A stretch of DNA of 64,000 bases from NCBI RefSeq assembly GCF_017355935.1, contig NZ_JAFIQT010000001.1:1550001-1614000 (forward strand), written 5' to 3'. Origin of the DNA: Telluribacter humicola. Its GTDB lineage: Bacteria > Bacteroidota > Bacteroidia > Cytophagales > Spirosomataceae. Positions 17,431-26,021 of the stretch are shown one piece after another (position 1 is the stretch's first letter; each line of letters begins with the position of its first letter). The notes under the pieces were generated by a model, which made no database searches, was not told where the DNA came from, and saw only the letters and a list, made by a program, of their open reading frames with translations. The translations under genes and the position numbers were made by a program.

Positions 17431-19209
17431 CTACATCTTTTCCGGTACATCTATGCCCAATAACGCCATGGCGTGACGGATTGTTTCAGCTACTGCAGCC
17501 GACAGGGCTACCCTTAGCTGTACCGCCTGGGAATCCGGGTCCGAGAAGATCGACAGCTCGGCATAGAACTGGTTATATACCTTGGCCAGTTCAAAGGCAT
17601 AGAGTGATATAACAGATGGGGCAAACTCCTCACCGGCTGTCTTGACCCGCGACGGGTACTGCGCTAGGTAAAAGATAACCTCCTGCTCCGCCGGATGTAC
17701 CGATGCATAGTCAGCCGGTACGCCGGCCTGTATACCTGCCTGCTCAGCCTTGCGCAGAATAGAGCGAACACGGGCGTAGGTATACTGGATAAAGGGTCCG
17801 GTATGTCCCTGGAAGTCAATGGATTCCTCAGGGTTGAAAAGCATCCGCTTCTTGGGGTCTACCTTGAGCAGGTAGTACTTCAGGGCACCCAGCGCCAGGG
17901 TATGGTACAGTTGCTTAGCCTCGTCGCTATTGAAGTCTTCAATCTTACCCAGATCGCGGGTACGACTTTCGGCGGTATCGTACATTTCCTGAATCAGGTC
18001 GTCGGCATCCACTACGGTACCTTCGCGTGATTTCATCTTACCGGTAGGCAGGTCCACCATGCCGTAGCTGAGGTGGAAGCAGCCGTCGGCGTAGCTACGG
18101 CCCAGGCGTTTCAGGATCGCAAACAGGACGTTGAAGTGGTAGTCCTGCTCGTTACCTACTACCCATATATAGCGGTCGCTGTGGAAGTCCTGGTACTTTA
18201 GCTCGGTAGTACCCAGGTCCTGCGTGATATACACCGAAGTACCATCACCGCGAAGTACCAGTTTCTGATCCAGGCCTTCTTCGGTCAGGTCTATCCACAC
18301 CGACCCGTCCTCTTTCTGGTAGAATACTCCCTTTTGTAAGCCTTCTTCTATAATATCCTTACCCAGCAGGTAGGTATCTGACTCGTAGTAGGTCTTGTCG
18401 AAGCTAACGCCGATCTTGTTGTAGGTCTCGTTAAAGCCTTCGTACACCCAGCCGTTCATCTTCTGCCACAAGGTTACGGTTTCGGCATCGCCCTGTTCCC
18501 ACTTGCGGAGCAGTTCGTGCGCTTCCAGTATCCAGGGGGCTTTCTTGGCGGCTTCCTCTTCGTTCATTCCCTGCGCTACCAGGTCTTTGATCTGGCGCTT
18601 GTATTCTTTATCAAATTCCACGTAGTACTTACCGGCCAGGTGGTCACCTTTCAGGTCGGAGGTCTCGGGCGTTTCGCCGTTGCCTAGCTCGCGGTAGGCC
18701 AGCATGGACTTACATATATGCACCCCCCGGTCATTGACGAGGCAGGTCTTTACTACCTCATAGCCATTGGCTGACAAGATACGCGCAACCGAACTACCCA
18801 GAAAGTTATTACGTAGGTGACCCAGGTGGAGCGGCTTATTGGTGTTGGGTGACGAAAACTCCACCATCACAGACTGGCCATTGGCCGGGAAGGAGCCGTG
18901 GTCAGGATTATTACTGATGCTGCTGAGCAGATCCAGCCAGGTAGAGTTTTTCAGACTGATGTTCAGGAAGCCCTGTACGACATTGAAGCCCTCCACTACC
19001 GATGAGTGCTCGGTCAGGTAGTTGCCTATGGTTTGTCCGATCTCGACGGGTGAGCGGCGGAGTGCCTTGGTCAGCGGAAACGTAACAAACGTGTAGAAAC
19101 CTTCGAATTCTTTTTTGGTGGGCTGAAGTATAATATCCTCCACGGAGGTCTGAAAACATTCCTGAATAGCCTGACGGATGTCGTCTTTCAGCGTAGCTTC
19201 AATATTCAT
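17431..19209 (-). CDS. argS: arginyl-tRNA synthetase
   Basis: A 592-residue class I aminoacyl-tRNA synthetase charging tRNA-Arg. HIGH-type motif HLGH at 128-131 (PLHLGHLRNN), the substitute for KMSKS in GKMKSREGTVVDADDL, and the C-terminal DALR anticodon-binding domain. Length is normal for ArgS. An essential gene, probably monocistronic with its own promoter near 19306. Confidence 0.96.
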   Translation of the reverse strand: MNIEATLKDDIRQAIQECFQTSVEDIILQPTKKEFEGFYTFVTFPLTKALRRSPVEIGQTIGNYLTEHSSVVEGFNVVQGFLNISLKNSTWLDLLSSISNNPDHGSFPANGQSVMVEFSSPNTNKPLHLGHLRNNFLGSSVARILSANGYEVVKTCLVNDRGVHICKSMLAYRELGNGETPETSDLKGDHLAGKYYVEFDKEYKRQIKDLVAQGMNEEEAAKKAPWILEAHELLRKWEQGDAETVTLWQKMNGWVYEGFNETYNKIGVSFDKTYYESDTYLLGKDIIEEGLQKGVFYQKEDGSVWIDLTEEGLDQKLVLRGDGTSVYITQDLGTTELKYQDFHSDRYIWVVGNEQDYHFNVLFAILKRLGRSYADGCFHLSYGMVDLPTGKMKSREGTVVDADDLIQEMYDTAESRTRDLGKIEDFNSDEAKQLYHTLALGALKYYLLKVDPKKRMLFNPEESIDFQGHTGPFIQYTYARVRSILRKAEQAGIQAGVPADYASVHPAEQEVIFYLAQYPSRVKTAGEEFAPSVISLYAFELAKVYNQFYAELSIFSDPDSQAVQLRVALSAAVAETIRHAMALLGIDVPEKM

Positions 19210-19305
19210 GATTTTTTAGTAAAATAATTGATATACAAAGAATCACATCCGGACAGACATGATTGGTCTGGTGTCGTCGTTATAGGTACAGTAGTAGCCA
19301 GGTCA

Positions 19306-19313
19306 CAAAAGTA
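19306..19313 (-). promoter_or_regulatory. possible -7 element of argS
   Basis: On the minus strand this is TACTTTTG, an exact TAnnTTTG match, about 100 bp before the argS ATG. No TTG at the -33 distance. The plus-strand gene at 19441 has its own weaker candidate, TATATTTC at 19390-19397 with TTTG 24 bp upstream. Confidence 0.4.
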
Positions 19314-19440
19314 GGTTAAAAATAGCTCGGTGCCTTACCTTCGACTAACCTTATTGATGAATTTGGGTTAAGGTGTCAGTGAGTTTTTGTATATTTCGAT
19401 AGAAGTGAGGTCTCTACTGTCTATTTTGCTAAGGCATCCC

Positions 19441-21018
19441 ATGAATATGATAAATAAGTATACGATATGGCTTTGGTTTGTGCTGCCGGTATTTCTTGCA
19501 TCGTATCAGGAATCTCAGGCTCAGCTTGAACAGGCTCAGCGTCTTGAAATACCTACCTCCGGCACCCTGGATGAGCAGCACGAGGTATTCTCTCTGGGTG
19601 AAGACGGAGCCCTGGTGGTGATCCGTCGAAACGAATTTTCGCATACCCGCAACGAGCAGTGGTTATTCTCCAAGTACGATACCGAACTGAAACCGGTCTG
19701 GTCGCGGGAGTACAGCCTGGATTATCGGTATGTACCGGTGATGGCGTATCAGAGCCAGTACTTTGCTTATTGGCTGTTCGGCGAGCCGGATACGGACCAC
19801 TACCTGTTTATGAAGCTGGATCTTAACAGCGGCGACATAGACCTGCACCGGGGAACACTACTGGCCAATGTAGATGTACATCAGTTCAAAGTACTGGGAA
19901 GCAAGGCACTGGTGGCGGGGTACTACCGCAGCCGCCCGGTGGTACTGGTACACTCTTTCTTCGACAATACGACTCGTGTGCTGCCCGGCCTGTACGAGCG
20001 CAACATGGAGATCAATAACGTGGATGTCAACGAGCAGGATGGACTGATCAATGTCATTACCTACGCCTACCGTAAGCGCAACTGCCACTTTACCATCCAT
20101 ACCTATAACTACGACGGCAAGCTGCTGAAGAGTACTACCCTGAGCGATGAGCGCAATAGCCTGATTTCAGGTCAGATCGTCCCGCTCAATGAGGACAACT
20201 CCTACCTGATCGGTAACTACTCCGTAGGCTGTACGCCTTTCTCACAAGGACTCTATATTACCCATATTCGTGATAATGAGCCCGAGCAGCCGCAGTTTAT
20301 TGAGTTTTCGGACCTGCAGAACTTCTTCAACTACATGAAGCCCAAGCGCCGCCAGCGTACGCTGGACCGCCTCGGTAAGCGCAAGTCCATGGGTAAGGAG
20401 AATCGGTTCAGGTACCGCCTGCTGGTACATAACCTGATCCAGACGGAGGACGAAATCGTGCTGGTGGCCGAGGTATACTACCCCAACTACAAGTCGTCCA
20501 GTCCCGTGATGAGCAGTGGCTTTAACCGGCAGTACTCGCAGAGTCTGGATGGCTTCCGCTATACCCATGCCATTGTGTGCGGGTTTGACCGGAACGGTCG
20601 CTACAAGTGGGACAACAGCTTTTCGATCAAAAATCTGATTAGCTACGAGCTGCAGGAGATGGTACAGCTGACGCGGGTGGATGACTACTTTGTGCTGGCT
20701 TATCCGCAGGATGGCAGTATCCATACCGAGGTAATCCGACGGGAAAAGGTGGTGGTAGAAAGTGAGAAGTTTGAACTGGAACCCAGCTCCGATACGGAGA
20801 AAGTACTTTACAATGATAACGCTAACCTGGCCGCCTGGTACGATAAGTACTTCATGGCCTATGGCATCCAGAAGCTGAGCAGCGAGCGGGCGACCACCGT
20901 GTCAGCTCCCCGTGAGGTATTCTATATCAATAAACTCGCTTATAAAACGGAGGATATCGGCAAAACCAAGACCACCGGAGAGGCGACTACCCGAAAAACT
21001 TCCGGATCAAAACGATAA
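19441..21018 (+). CDS. secreted protein of unknown function
   Basis: The frame opens at a TTG (19387), but ATG 19441 is chosen because it gives a signal peptide (IWLWFVLPVFLASYQESQAQ); 525 residues. The protein is rich in Tyr, Asp and beta-type stretches of the kind found in beta-propeller-like Bacteroidota proteins (WLFSKYDTELKPVWSREYSL, DRNGRYKWDNSF). No catalytic motif or known domain recognised. Probably periplasmic or surface. Its last 32 bp overlap the DUF2905 gene on the other strand. Confidence 0.75.
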   Translation: MNMINKYTIWLWFVLPVFLASYQESQAQLEQAQRLEIPTSGTLDEQHEVFSLGEDGALVVIRRNEFSHTRNEQWLFSKYDTELKPVWSREYSLDYRYVPVMAYQSQYFAYWLFGEPDTDHYLFMKLDLNSGDIDLHRGTLLANVDVHQFKVLGSKALVAGYYRSRPVVLVHSFFDNTTRVLPGLYERNMEINNVDVNEQDGLINVITYAYRKRNCHFTIHTYNYDGKLLKSTTLSDERNSLISGQIVPLNEDNSYLIGNYSVGCTPFSQGLYITHIRDNEPEQPQFIEFSDLQNFFNYMKPKRRQRTLDRLGKRKSMGKENRFRYRLLVHNLIQTEDEIVLVAEVYYPNYKSSSPVMSSGFNRQYSQSLDGFRYTHAIVCGFDRNGRYKWDNSFSIKNLISYELQEMVQLTRVDDYFVLAYPQDGSIHTEVIRREKVVVESEKFELEPSSDTEKVLYNDNANLAAWYDKYFMAYGIQKLSSERATTVSAPREVFYINKLAYKTEDIGKTKTTGEATTRKTSGSKR

Positions 21019-21214
21019 TCAGGTTCAGGAGCAGGCTGAGCAGCAGCATGGTCACAATCGGGAAGTAGAATCGGAACCCTTCCCGTTCTACCCGGATATC
21101 GCCCGGCAGACGGCCAAACCACTGGAGCTTGTCGGAGAAAAAGTAGAAGGCGGCTCCCACCACGACAATCACCAGACCGATTACTATCAGGTATTTTCCG
21201 AAGCTAGGCGACAT
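20987..21214 (-). CDS. DUF2905 family two-TM protein
   Basis: A 75-residue membrane protein with two spans (LIVIGLVIVVVGAAFYF and FPIVTMLLLSLLLNLIIVLI) around the conserved central FGRLPGDIRVEREGFRFYFP, the mark of DUF2905. Function unknown. Its 3' end overlaps the 3' end of the secreted-protein gene by 32 bp in antisense. The competing plus-strand frames here are Gln/Glu/His-rich shadows. Confidence 0.85.
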   Translation of the reverse strand: MSPSFGKYLIVIGLVIVVVGAAFYFFSDKLQWFGRLPGDIRVEREGFRFYFPIVTMLLLSLLLNLIIVLIRKFFG

Positions 21215-21297
21215 AGTTTAGTTGAGGTCAGGCTGTATCTGCCGATATAACACCCGCAAGCGCTATCTGTTTCGGGAGGAGCCTGATTAGTGACAGC

Positions 21298-21837
21298 TTA
21301 GTCTACCATCCAGATACGGTCGGCCTCGAAGCCCTGCTCTTTCCACTCTACCTGCACGCGTTGCGTTTCCAGCGTATTGACCTTCATACCTACATAGTCG
21401 GGCTCAATGGGCAGATCGCGGTTATAGCGGCGATCGATCAGTACCAGCAGTTCTACCCGCTTGGGGCGACCAAAGGCCGTCATAGCGTCCATAGCGGCCC
21501 GTACCATCCGGCCCGTAGCCACTACGTCGTCGATCAGGATCACATTTTTATTTTCAAGCAGGAAAGGGACCTGGGTCTTGTTAGGGACCAGGGGGGAATC
21601 GCGGCGACGGAAGTCATCGCGGTAGAAAGTAGCATCCAGGTACCCCAGCGGAATCGTGCGGCCGAGCTGCTTGCTGAGTTCGTTGACGATGCGTTCTGCA
21701 AAATATATTCCGCGTGGCTGCAGGCCCATCACCACCGAATCTGCAAAATCCTGGTGGTTTTCGATGAGTTGCTGACACAACCGGCTGGTCATGATCTCCA
21801 GAAGAGGGCTACTTAGTATAAGTCGTTTTTGGGTCAT
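21298..21837 (-). CDS. pyrR: PyrR-type phosphoribosyltransferase
   Basis: A 179-residue protein of the PyrR family, which binds uracil and PRPP (uracil phosphoribosyltransferase activity) and in Gram-positive bacteria attenuates pyr operons through RNA. Visible marks are LGYLDATFYRDDF (about 64-76) and the PRPP loop VILIDDVVATGR (99-110). No pyr biosynthesis gene or attenuator is in the window, so the regulatory role is not supported here; the enzyme role is likely. Divergent from pth, with the pth promoter reaching into its start codon region. Confidence 0.9.
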   Translation of the reverse strand: MTQKRLILSSPLLEIMTSRLCQQLIENHQDFADSVVMGLQPRGIYFAERIVNELSKQLGRTIPLGYLDATFYRDDFRRRDSPLVPNKTQVPFLLENKNVILIDDVVATGRMVRAAMDAMTAFGRPKRVELLVLIDRRYNRDLPIEPDYVGMKVNTLETQRVQVEWKEQGFEADRIWMVD

Positions 21838-21858
21838 TGGTATTATTCCCGAAATTTG
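21828..21858 (+). promoter_or_regulatory. probable pth promoter
   Basis: TTTG at 21828-21831, 19-bp spacer, then GAAATTTG at 21851-21858 (7 of 8 to TAnnTTTG). The expected start is about 36 nt before the pth ATG. The -33 box lies inside the first codons of pyrR on the other strand. Confidence 0.6.
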
Positions 21859-21900
21859 CGGCTTAAATTAAGACCACATTCACTAATTACATAACTTTTT

Positions 21901-22461
21901 ATGAAATACCTTATAGCCGGGCTGGGTAACATAGGACCCGAATATGCCTTTACCCGTCATAATGTCGGATTCATGGTACTTGACCGTCTGGCTGCCCAGC
22001 ACGATTTCCGGTTTTCGTTCGAGCGCCTGGCCTACGTAGCCGAATGGAAGCACAAGGGGAGGCATCTCCACTTCATCAAGCCTACTACCTATATGAACCT
22101 GAGCGGGAAAGCTATCCGCTACTACATGGATGCCTACAAAATACCGGTCGAAAACATACTGGTCATTGTGGATGAGCTACAGCTGGACTATGGTACCCTG
22201 CGGGTTAAGCCCAAAGGATCACACGGTGGGCACAATGGACTTAAAAATATTGAGGAGCTGTTAGGTACCAGTAACTACCCCCGGTTACGATTTGGCATTG
22301 GCAATGATTTTCCGAGGGGAAGACAAGTAGACTACGTACTTAATCCCTTTTCAGATAAGGAGATGGAAGAACTCCCCATATTTCTGGACCGGGCGGGCGA
22401 CATAGTTACCTCTTTTTGTACGGCGGGCATTCAGCAAACTATGAATAATTTTAATCAATGA
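21901..22461 (+). CDS. pth: aminoacyl-tRNA hydrolase
   Basis: A 186-residue peptidyl-tRNA hydrolase that recycles tRNA from dropped peptidyl-tRNAs. N10 and catalytic H20 are in GLGNIGPEYAFTRHNVGF, N66 in PTTYMNLSGK, D91 in VIVDELQLDYG and N112 in SHGGHNGLKN, matching N10, H20, N68, D93 and N114 of the E. coli enzyme. Essential housekeeping gene. It is followed by about 700 bp without a protein gene. Confidence 0.95.
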   Translation: MKYLIAGLGNIGPEYAFTRHNVGFMVLDRLAAQHDFRFSFERLAYVAEWKHKGRHLHFIKPTTYMNLSGKAIRYYMDAYKIPVENILVIVDELQLDYGTLRVKPKGSHGGHNGLKNIEELLGTSNYPRLRFGIGNDFPRGRQVDYVLNPFSDKEMEELPIFLDRAGDIVTSFCTAGIQQTMNNFNQ

Positions 22462-22724
22462 TTGTAGTTTTTAAAGAATTTTCAGGCGTAGCAGGGAGTT
22501 GATTCGCATTTGTCGTCAATAAAAAGTTACATACTGTCTTACTGAAAATTTGGTGGAGCCCAAGTAGTCGTATGGCTTTGAGGTATAGAATGTTAATAGT
22601 TTAAAATAATATTTGTCTATACTGCTTGCTAAGTGGTATATGGCTTGAACTTTAGATAGATTGAACGCAGGAATAGATTCAAAAATTAAATTGAACAATA
22701 CCTAGAAAAATCAAAAAAAGCCAT
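22462..22724. other. AT-rich non-coding stretch before the ncRNA candidate
   Basis: No convincing gene. A 60-codon minus-strand frame (22516-22698) has no recognisable features. It contains AT-rich sequence that could form the upstream part of the promoter at 22725. No terminator for pth was identified. Confidence 0.4.
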
Positions 22725-22732
22725 TATCTTTG
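22725..22732 (+). promoter_or_regulatory. -7 element upstream of the ncRNA candidate
   Basis: TATCTTTG, an exact TAnnTTTG match; transcription would begin near 22738. The usual -33 TTG is missing at 19-21 bp; the spacer is A-rich. Confidence 0.55.
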
Positions 22733-22737
22733 TATTC

Positions 22738-23173
22738 ATATTCGTAGAAGCACGAAGGGAGCTAACCAACGAACGATACTCCGCTGGTTTTATGAATATT
22801 AGAAGGTATAAAAGCCTACAGATTGGTGAACCGAAGACCAAAGGTGTTTGTTAGCCAAGTCAACAAGGAGCAAAGCTCTTTTGGTAGGTAGGACTGGAAA
22901 GTAGAGAGGTAGCAGATACCTATATTAGTAGCTTCCGGTCTTGTGAGTGTGCCAGAGTTATGGAGTCTCACCCAAAAGCTAACTCAATCCGGTCTGACCG
23001 GAACAATGACTTATAAAGTCTGACACCAGTTGTCTCCGTTATATCCGATTAATCGGGAACAAGTTCGGAGAGAATTTTGTAGAAGAGTTAGAGTTTTTTA
23101 TAGTAGAAAAAGGTTAAGGGTTTAGGAATAGTCAGTATAGAGCCACCTCCCAGATGAGGTGGCTCTATCTTTT
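22738..23173 (+). ncRNA. candidate structured non-coding RNA, about 435 nt
   Basis: This interval has no credible protein gene but has a promoter at its left edge and a strong plus-strand terminator at its right edge (23137-23168 then CTTTTT). It is full of short perfect hairpins: 22741-22745/22752-22756, 22764-22768/22785-22789, 22823-22827/22837-22841, 22868-22871/22875-22878, 22891-22898/22934-22941 (8 bp with G-U pairs, enclosing 22907-22911/22917-22921), 22943-22947/22967-22971, 22988-22993/22997-23002, 23008-23012/23016-23020 and 23033-23038/23066-23071 enclosing 23045-23050/23051-23056. I see none of the conserved blocks of RNase P RNA, tmRNA or a riboswitch. The only inner frame is 20 codons (22792-22854). 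Ends are approximate. Confidence 0.55.
23137..23168 (+). terminator. strong intrinsic terminator of the ncRNA candidate
   Basis: Perfect 13-bp stem (23137-23149 with 23156-23168), 6-nt loop, followed on the plus strand by CTTTTT. The TAG stop of the minus-strand OmpA-family gene lies inside the right arm, so the hairpin also marks the end of that transcript, though the minus strand lacks a T-run. Confidence 0.85.
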
Positions 23174-24577
23174 TATGGGCGTAGCCCACACCTCCACACG
23201 TCGGTTGACTTGCCGGGCGGGCTCTGAGTTATTATGGGCCGCCGGACGGGTAGGACCGTAGCCTTTGCCATCAATCCGGTTAGGATCTATGCCTTTCTCG
23301 ATCAGGTAGTTCTTCACGATTAATACCCGCTGCCACGATAGCAACAGATTCTTATCAAAATCACCTATATTATCGGTATGGCCTTCCAGGTTGATCATTA
23401 GGTCGGGCCGCGTCTGCAGGAAGTTGGCTACCGAATCCAGGCGTACCTTGGCTTCACTGATCAGGCTGTCCTTGCTCTGCACAAAAGGAACAGTAGCGAT
23501 GGGCTTGTCAAAGGTTTCGGGAGCCATATTGATAAGGCTCCTAACCACCTCGCCCTGCGCTTTGGGCTGTACCACAACGCTCTTAGGCTGATAGCCTGGC
23601 AGACTGGCGGTAATCCGGTACGTCTCGAGCGGTTTCAGCCTGAACCGGTACTGGCCGTTGACTGCCTTAGTACGCGCTACGATGGAGTCGCTGTTGGTAC
23701 GGCGGACAATTACGTCTACATCCCCCAGAAAACCCAGATTGCGTACATCATATACTTTACCTGTTACACTTACCAGTCCGTCGGCAGCGTCCTCCATTTC
23801 CTCTTCGGCCGGGGCAGCAATAGCTGGCGCAGCCGGCCTGGGAGTGGCCGTAGGAGTGGCACTACGACTGGGAAGCTTCTGAGCCAGTTCTTTGAAGCTT
23901 TTGCGCACCAATACGGGAGTCATTACTTCATCATAAAGGCGGATCAGGGCTACCGAGCCCGCACTGGCTTCGTGATTAACGACCAGATCATCGTAGAAGA
24001 AATTAAGTACCTGGTCGGCATCCAGTATTCCCTCTTTATCTACATCCTTAAACTCCACCTTCGACTCCCCATCCACGTACATCCGGATCATTCCTGTTTC
24101 GGCATTGCGCGAGTATACATAATGGACGTAGTCGTTGGGACGGACAGCGGCTTTTTTGCCGGTGGCCAGGTTGAAGAAGTTGAGCTTGCCGTGGTGTATA
24201 TAGCTGCCAAAATCTGTCTTTCGGTTTTTAAAGTCGAGTACCCGCTTCCAGCTATCCAGCTCGGTAAGTTTGAAGTATATCTCTACGGTAAACGACCGGT
24301 TCAGAAAACCATTGGCGGCTTTATTGTCGAACTGAAGCCCGTTATTTGCCTCAAATTTGTATACGGTACGCTGGGTAGTGCTGCCCAGTTCGGGAAGTTT
24401 TTCTTCGATGAACTTTCCTTTCTCGCCCAGTGGTCGCAGGGGAGGAGCGGACCCTTCAACGCTTTCAAATCCGTTGCTGAAGTCGTATGTCCAGCTTCGT
24501 TGGGCTAAGGAAGAGAAAAAAGTAAATAAGAATGGTACTACTAAAAGAGTTCTGAACAAGGCTTTTTCACGATTCAT
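23165..24577 (-). CDS. OmpA-family protein with LamG-like N-terminal domain
   Basis: A 470-residue envelope protein: signal peptide (about 1-25, ending SLAQ), a LamG/concanavalin-like domain (about 30-230, FTVEIYFKLTELDSWKRVLD), a Pro/Ala-rich linker (about 235-262), a carboxypeptidase-regulatory-like beta domain (GKVYDVRNLGFLGDVDVIVRR) and a C-terminal OmpA domain that binds peptidoglycan (INLEGHTDNIGDFDKNLLLSWQ then NRIDGKGYG and QVNRRVEVW). It probably links the outer membrane or surface material to the cell wall. Its stop codon sits in the terminator hairpin of the convergent ncRNA candidate. Confidence 0.85.
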   Translation of the reverse strand: MNREKALFRTLLVVPFLFTFFSSLAQRSWTYDFSNGFESVEGSAPPLRPLGEKGKFIEEKLPELGSTTQRTVYKFEANNGLQFDNKAANGFLNRSFTVEIYFKLTELDSWKRVLDFKNRKTDFGSYIHHGKLNFFNLATGKKAAVRPNDYVHYVYSRNAETGMIRMYVDGESKVEFKDVDKEGILDADQVLNFFYDDLVVNHEASAGSVALIRLYDEVMTPVLVRKSFKELAQKLPSRSATPTATPRPAAPAIAAPAEEEMEDAADGLVSVTGKVYDVRNLGFLGDVDVIVRRTNSDSIVARTKAVNGQYRFRLKPLETYRITASLPGYQPKSVVVQPKAQGEVVRSLINMAPETFDKPIATVPFVQSKDSLISEAKVRLDSVANFLQTRPDLMINLEGHTDNIGDFDKNLLLSWQRVLIVKNYLIEKGIDPNRIDGKGYGPTRPAAHNNSEPARQVNRRVEVWATPIKR

Positions 24578-24599
24578 GCTCTAAAAATAAAAAAGAAGG

Positions 24600-24630
24600 T
24601 TGGGTAGGGAAAGTGTTCCGTGTATTTTTG
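24600..24630 (+). promoter_or_regulatory. promoter of the EamA transporter gene
   Basis: TTG at 24600-24602, 20-bp spacer and an exact -7 element TATTTTTG at 24623-24630, a textbook Bacteroidota promoter. Transcription would begin about 13 nt before the TTG start codon, giving a very short leader. Confidence 0.7.
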
Positions 24631-24649
24631 AAAAACAGATTACTTATCC

Positions 24650-25534
24650 TTGAAAAATAGTCTTATTGGTCTTCTTTTTGCGATGCTCTGGGCATCGGCT
24701 TCAGTGGCTACCAAATTTGGAGTATTGTCGGCTGAGCCACTGGTACTGGCTAATATTCGCTTCTTTATTGCGGGGACTCTCCTGCTGGGTTACAGCTACT
24801 TACTGCGTCCCGATCCTTCTTTCAGGTTGCCACAAGGTATGGAATGGCGTCATCTGGCTCTGTTTGGTTTCTTAAACACAACGCTCTATCTAGGTCTATA
24901 CGTATACGCGATGCGCTATACAGCGGCCGGCATAGGTAGTCTGGCAGTATCTACCAATCCCCTGCTGATCATAGTTATGTCAGCCTGGTGGATGGGGCGT
25001 AAGCCTTCCGGGGCCGAGCTGCTGGGGGTACTTCTGGGTATGGCAGGGGTGGGGGTAGCTACCTATCCACTTCTGCTCAATAGCTATACTACTCTCGGAG
25101 GAATCATTTTGTTAATGATAAGTATGCTGGCGGTATCAGTGGCCAGTGTTTACTACGCTACTATCCAGTGGAAGCTGCCCAACCTGCTTATTAACGGCTG
25201 GCAGGTTACCATCGGGGGGATACTGCTGCTGCCCTTTACGGGTGCGATCAGTGATTTTTCGGCCATTCAGTGGGACGAGCGCTTCTGGTGGTCAGTACTG
25301 TGGCTTAGCCTGGTAGTGTCGGTGGGAGCGTTGCTATGCTGGTTTTACCTGTTGCGTATTGATACCGTACGGGCTTCTCTCTGGTTGTTTCTCTGCCCGC
25401 TGTTTGGATTCTTCTACGCCTGGTGGCTCATGGGAGAGCCTATTACGGTATATACCTATGTGGGTACGGCCCTGGTGATTGGAGGGCTATATATGGCACA
25501 GCGGAAAAGGATAAACAAAAGAGCCGGCTCGTAG
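24650..25534 (+). CDS. EamA/DMT-family transporter
   Basis: A 294-residue inner membrane protein with ten predicted spans made of two EamA repeats, as in drug/metabolite exporters such as RhaT/YdcZ relatives. The start is a TTG, giving MKNSLIGLLFAMLWASASVATKFG, which matches the usual family N-terminus; the next ATG (24683) would cut into the first span. Substrate unknown, often amino acids or metabolites. The stop codon falls in the loop of the hairpin at 25518-25551. Confidence 0.88.
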   Translation: MKNSLIGLLFAMLWASASVATKFGVLSAEPLVLANIRFFIAGTLLLGYSYLLRPDPSFRLPQGMEWRHLALFGFLNTTLYLGLYVYAMRYTAAGIGSLAVSTNPLLIIVMSAWWMGRKPSGAELLGVLLGMAGVGVATYPLLLNSYTTLGGIILLMISMLAVSVASVYYATIQWKLPNLLINGWQVTIGGILLLPFTGAISDFSAIQWDERFWWSVLWLSLVVSVGALLCWFYLLRIDTVRASLWLFLCPLFGFFYAWWLMGEPITVYTYVGTALVIGGLYMAQRKRINKRAGS

Positions 25535-25551
25535 TAGGGAGCCGACTCTTT
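25518..25551 (-). terminator. terminator shared by the trehalase operon and the EamA gene
   Basis: 13-bp arms (25518-25530 with 25539-25551), 8-nt loop. It is fully paired only as minus-strand RNA (one G-U pair) and is followed there by TTTTGTTT, so it mainly ends the seven-gene minus-strand operon. The stop codons of both convergent genes lie inside the hairpin. Confidence 0.75.
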
Positions 25552-26017
25552 ATTTAGGAGTATCAGATAAACGTTTTTCCAGTATGATTTTTGGTTCCTG
25601 TCCGGGTGTGGCAACGATACCTACTACATCAAATCCGTAGCGTATGTTAAGGATCAGCATACTGCGCCAGCGGTTCATGGTCTGGGTACGGATGGTATGG
25701 TAGCCATTCTGCTGGCACCAGCTATGCTGCCGCTGCATGAGTTCTGAGGCTATGCCCTGCTTACGGTATTCGGATAGTACTCCGCCCAGCCAGCTATAAA
25801 AATGCCCGGTCTTGCGTCGGTACCCCATTTTGAAACCAATCAGCTGCTGACTATCGTATGCCAGCAGGGTATACAGGCCATTGGCCTGGGCGATCTCTTC
25901 GGCCAGTGCTTCGCGGGTATCCCCCGTAAAAAGCTGAAAATGCAGACGTAGAAGTTCACTCAGGACCCTTTCCGGGAGCGGACCTTCCTGCGCCTCGTAG
26001 CGAATCATGGGTTGCAA
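25550..26017 (-). CDS. GNAT N-acetyltransferase
   Basis: A 155-residue acetyl-CoA-dependent acetyltransferase. The CoA-binding motif A is YRKQGIASELMQRQ, preceded by the beta strand YSWLGGVL, and the C-terminal NIRYGFDVVGIV is motif B-like. Acceptor unknown. Last gene of the trehalase operon, 4 bp after the PhzF stop. Confidence 0.82.
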   Translation of the reverse strand: MQPMIRYEAQEGPLPERVLSELLRLHFQLFTGDTREALAEEIAQANGLYTLLAYDSQQLIGFKMGYRRKTGHFYSWLGGVLSEYRKQGIASELMQRQHSWCQQNGYHTIRTQTMNRWRSMLILNIRYGFDVVGIVATPGQEPKIILEKRLSDTPK

Positions 26018-26021
26018 GCTT

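Noticed and set aside
20912-21250. 112-codon plus-strand frame over DUF2905
   Set aside because: Gln/Glu/His-rich shadow of the conserved DUF2905 gene on the other strand.
21298-21837. pyr-operon attenuator near pyrR
   Set aside because: No pyr genes nearby and no anti-terminator/terminator pair seen around the gene.
22792-22854. 20-codon open frame inside the ncRNA candidate
   Set aside because: Short, no ribosome site, overlaps predicted stems; no tag-peptide features of tmRNA and no tRNA-like ends or CCA.
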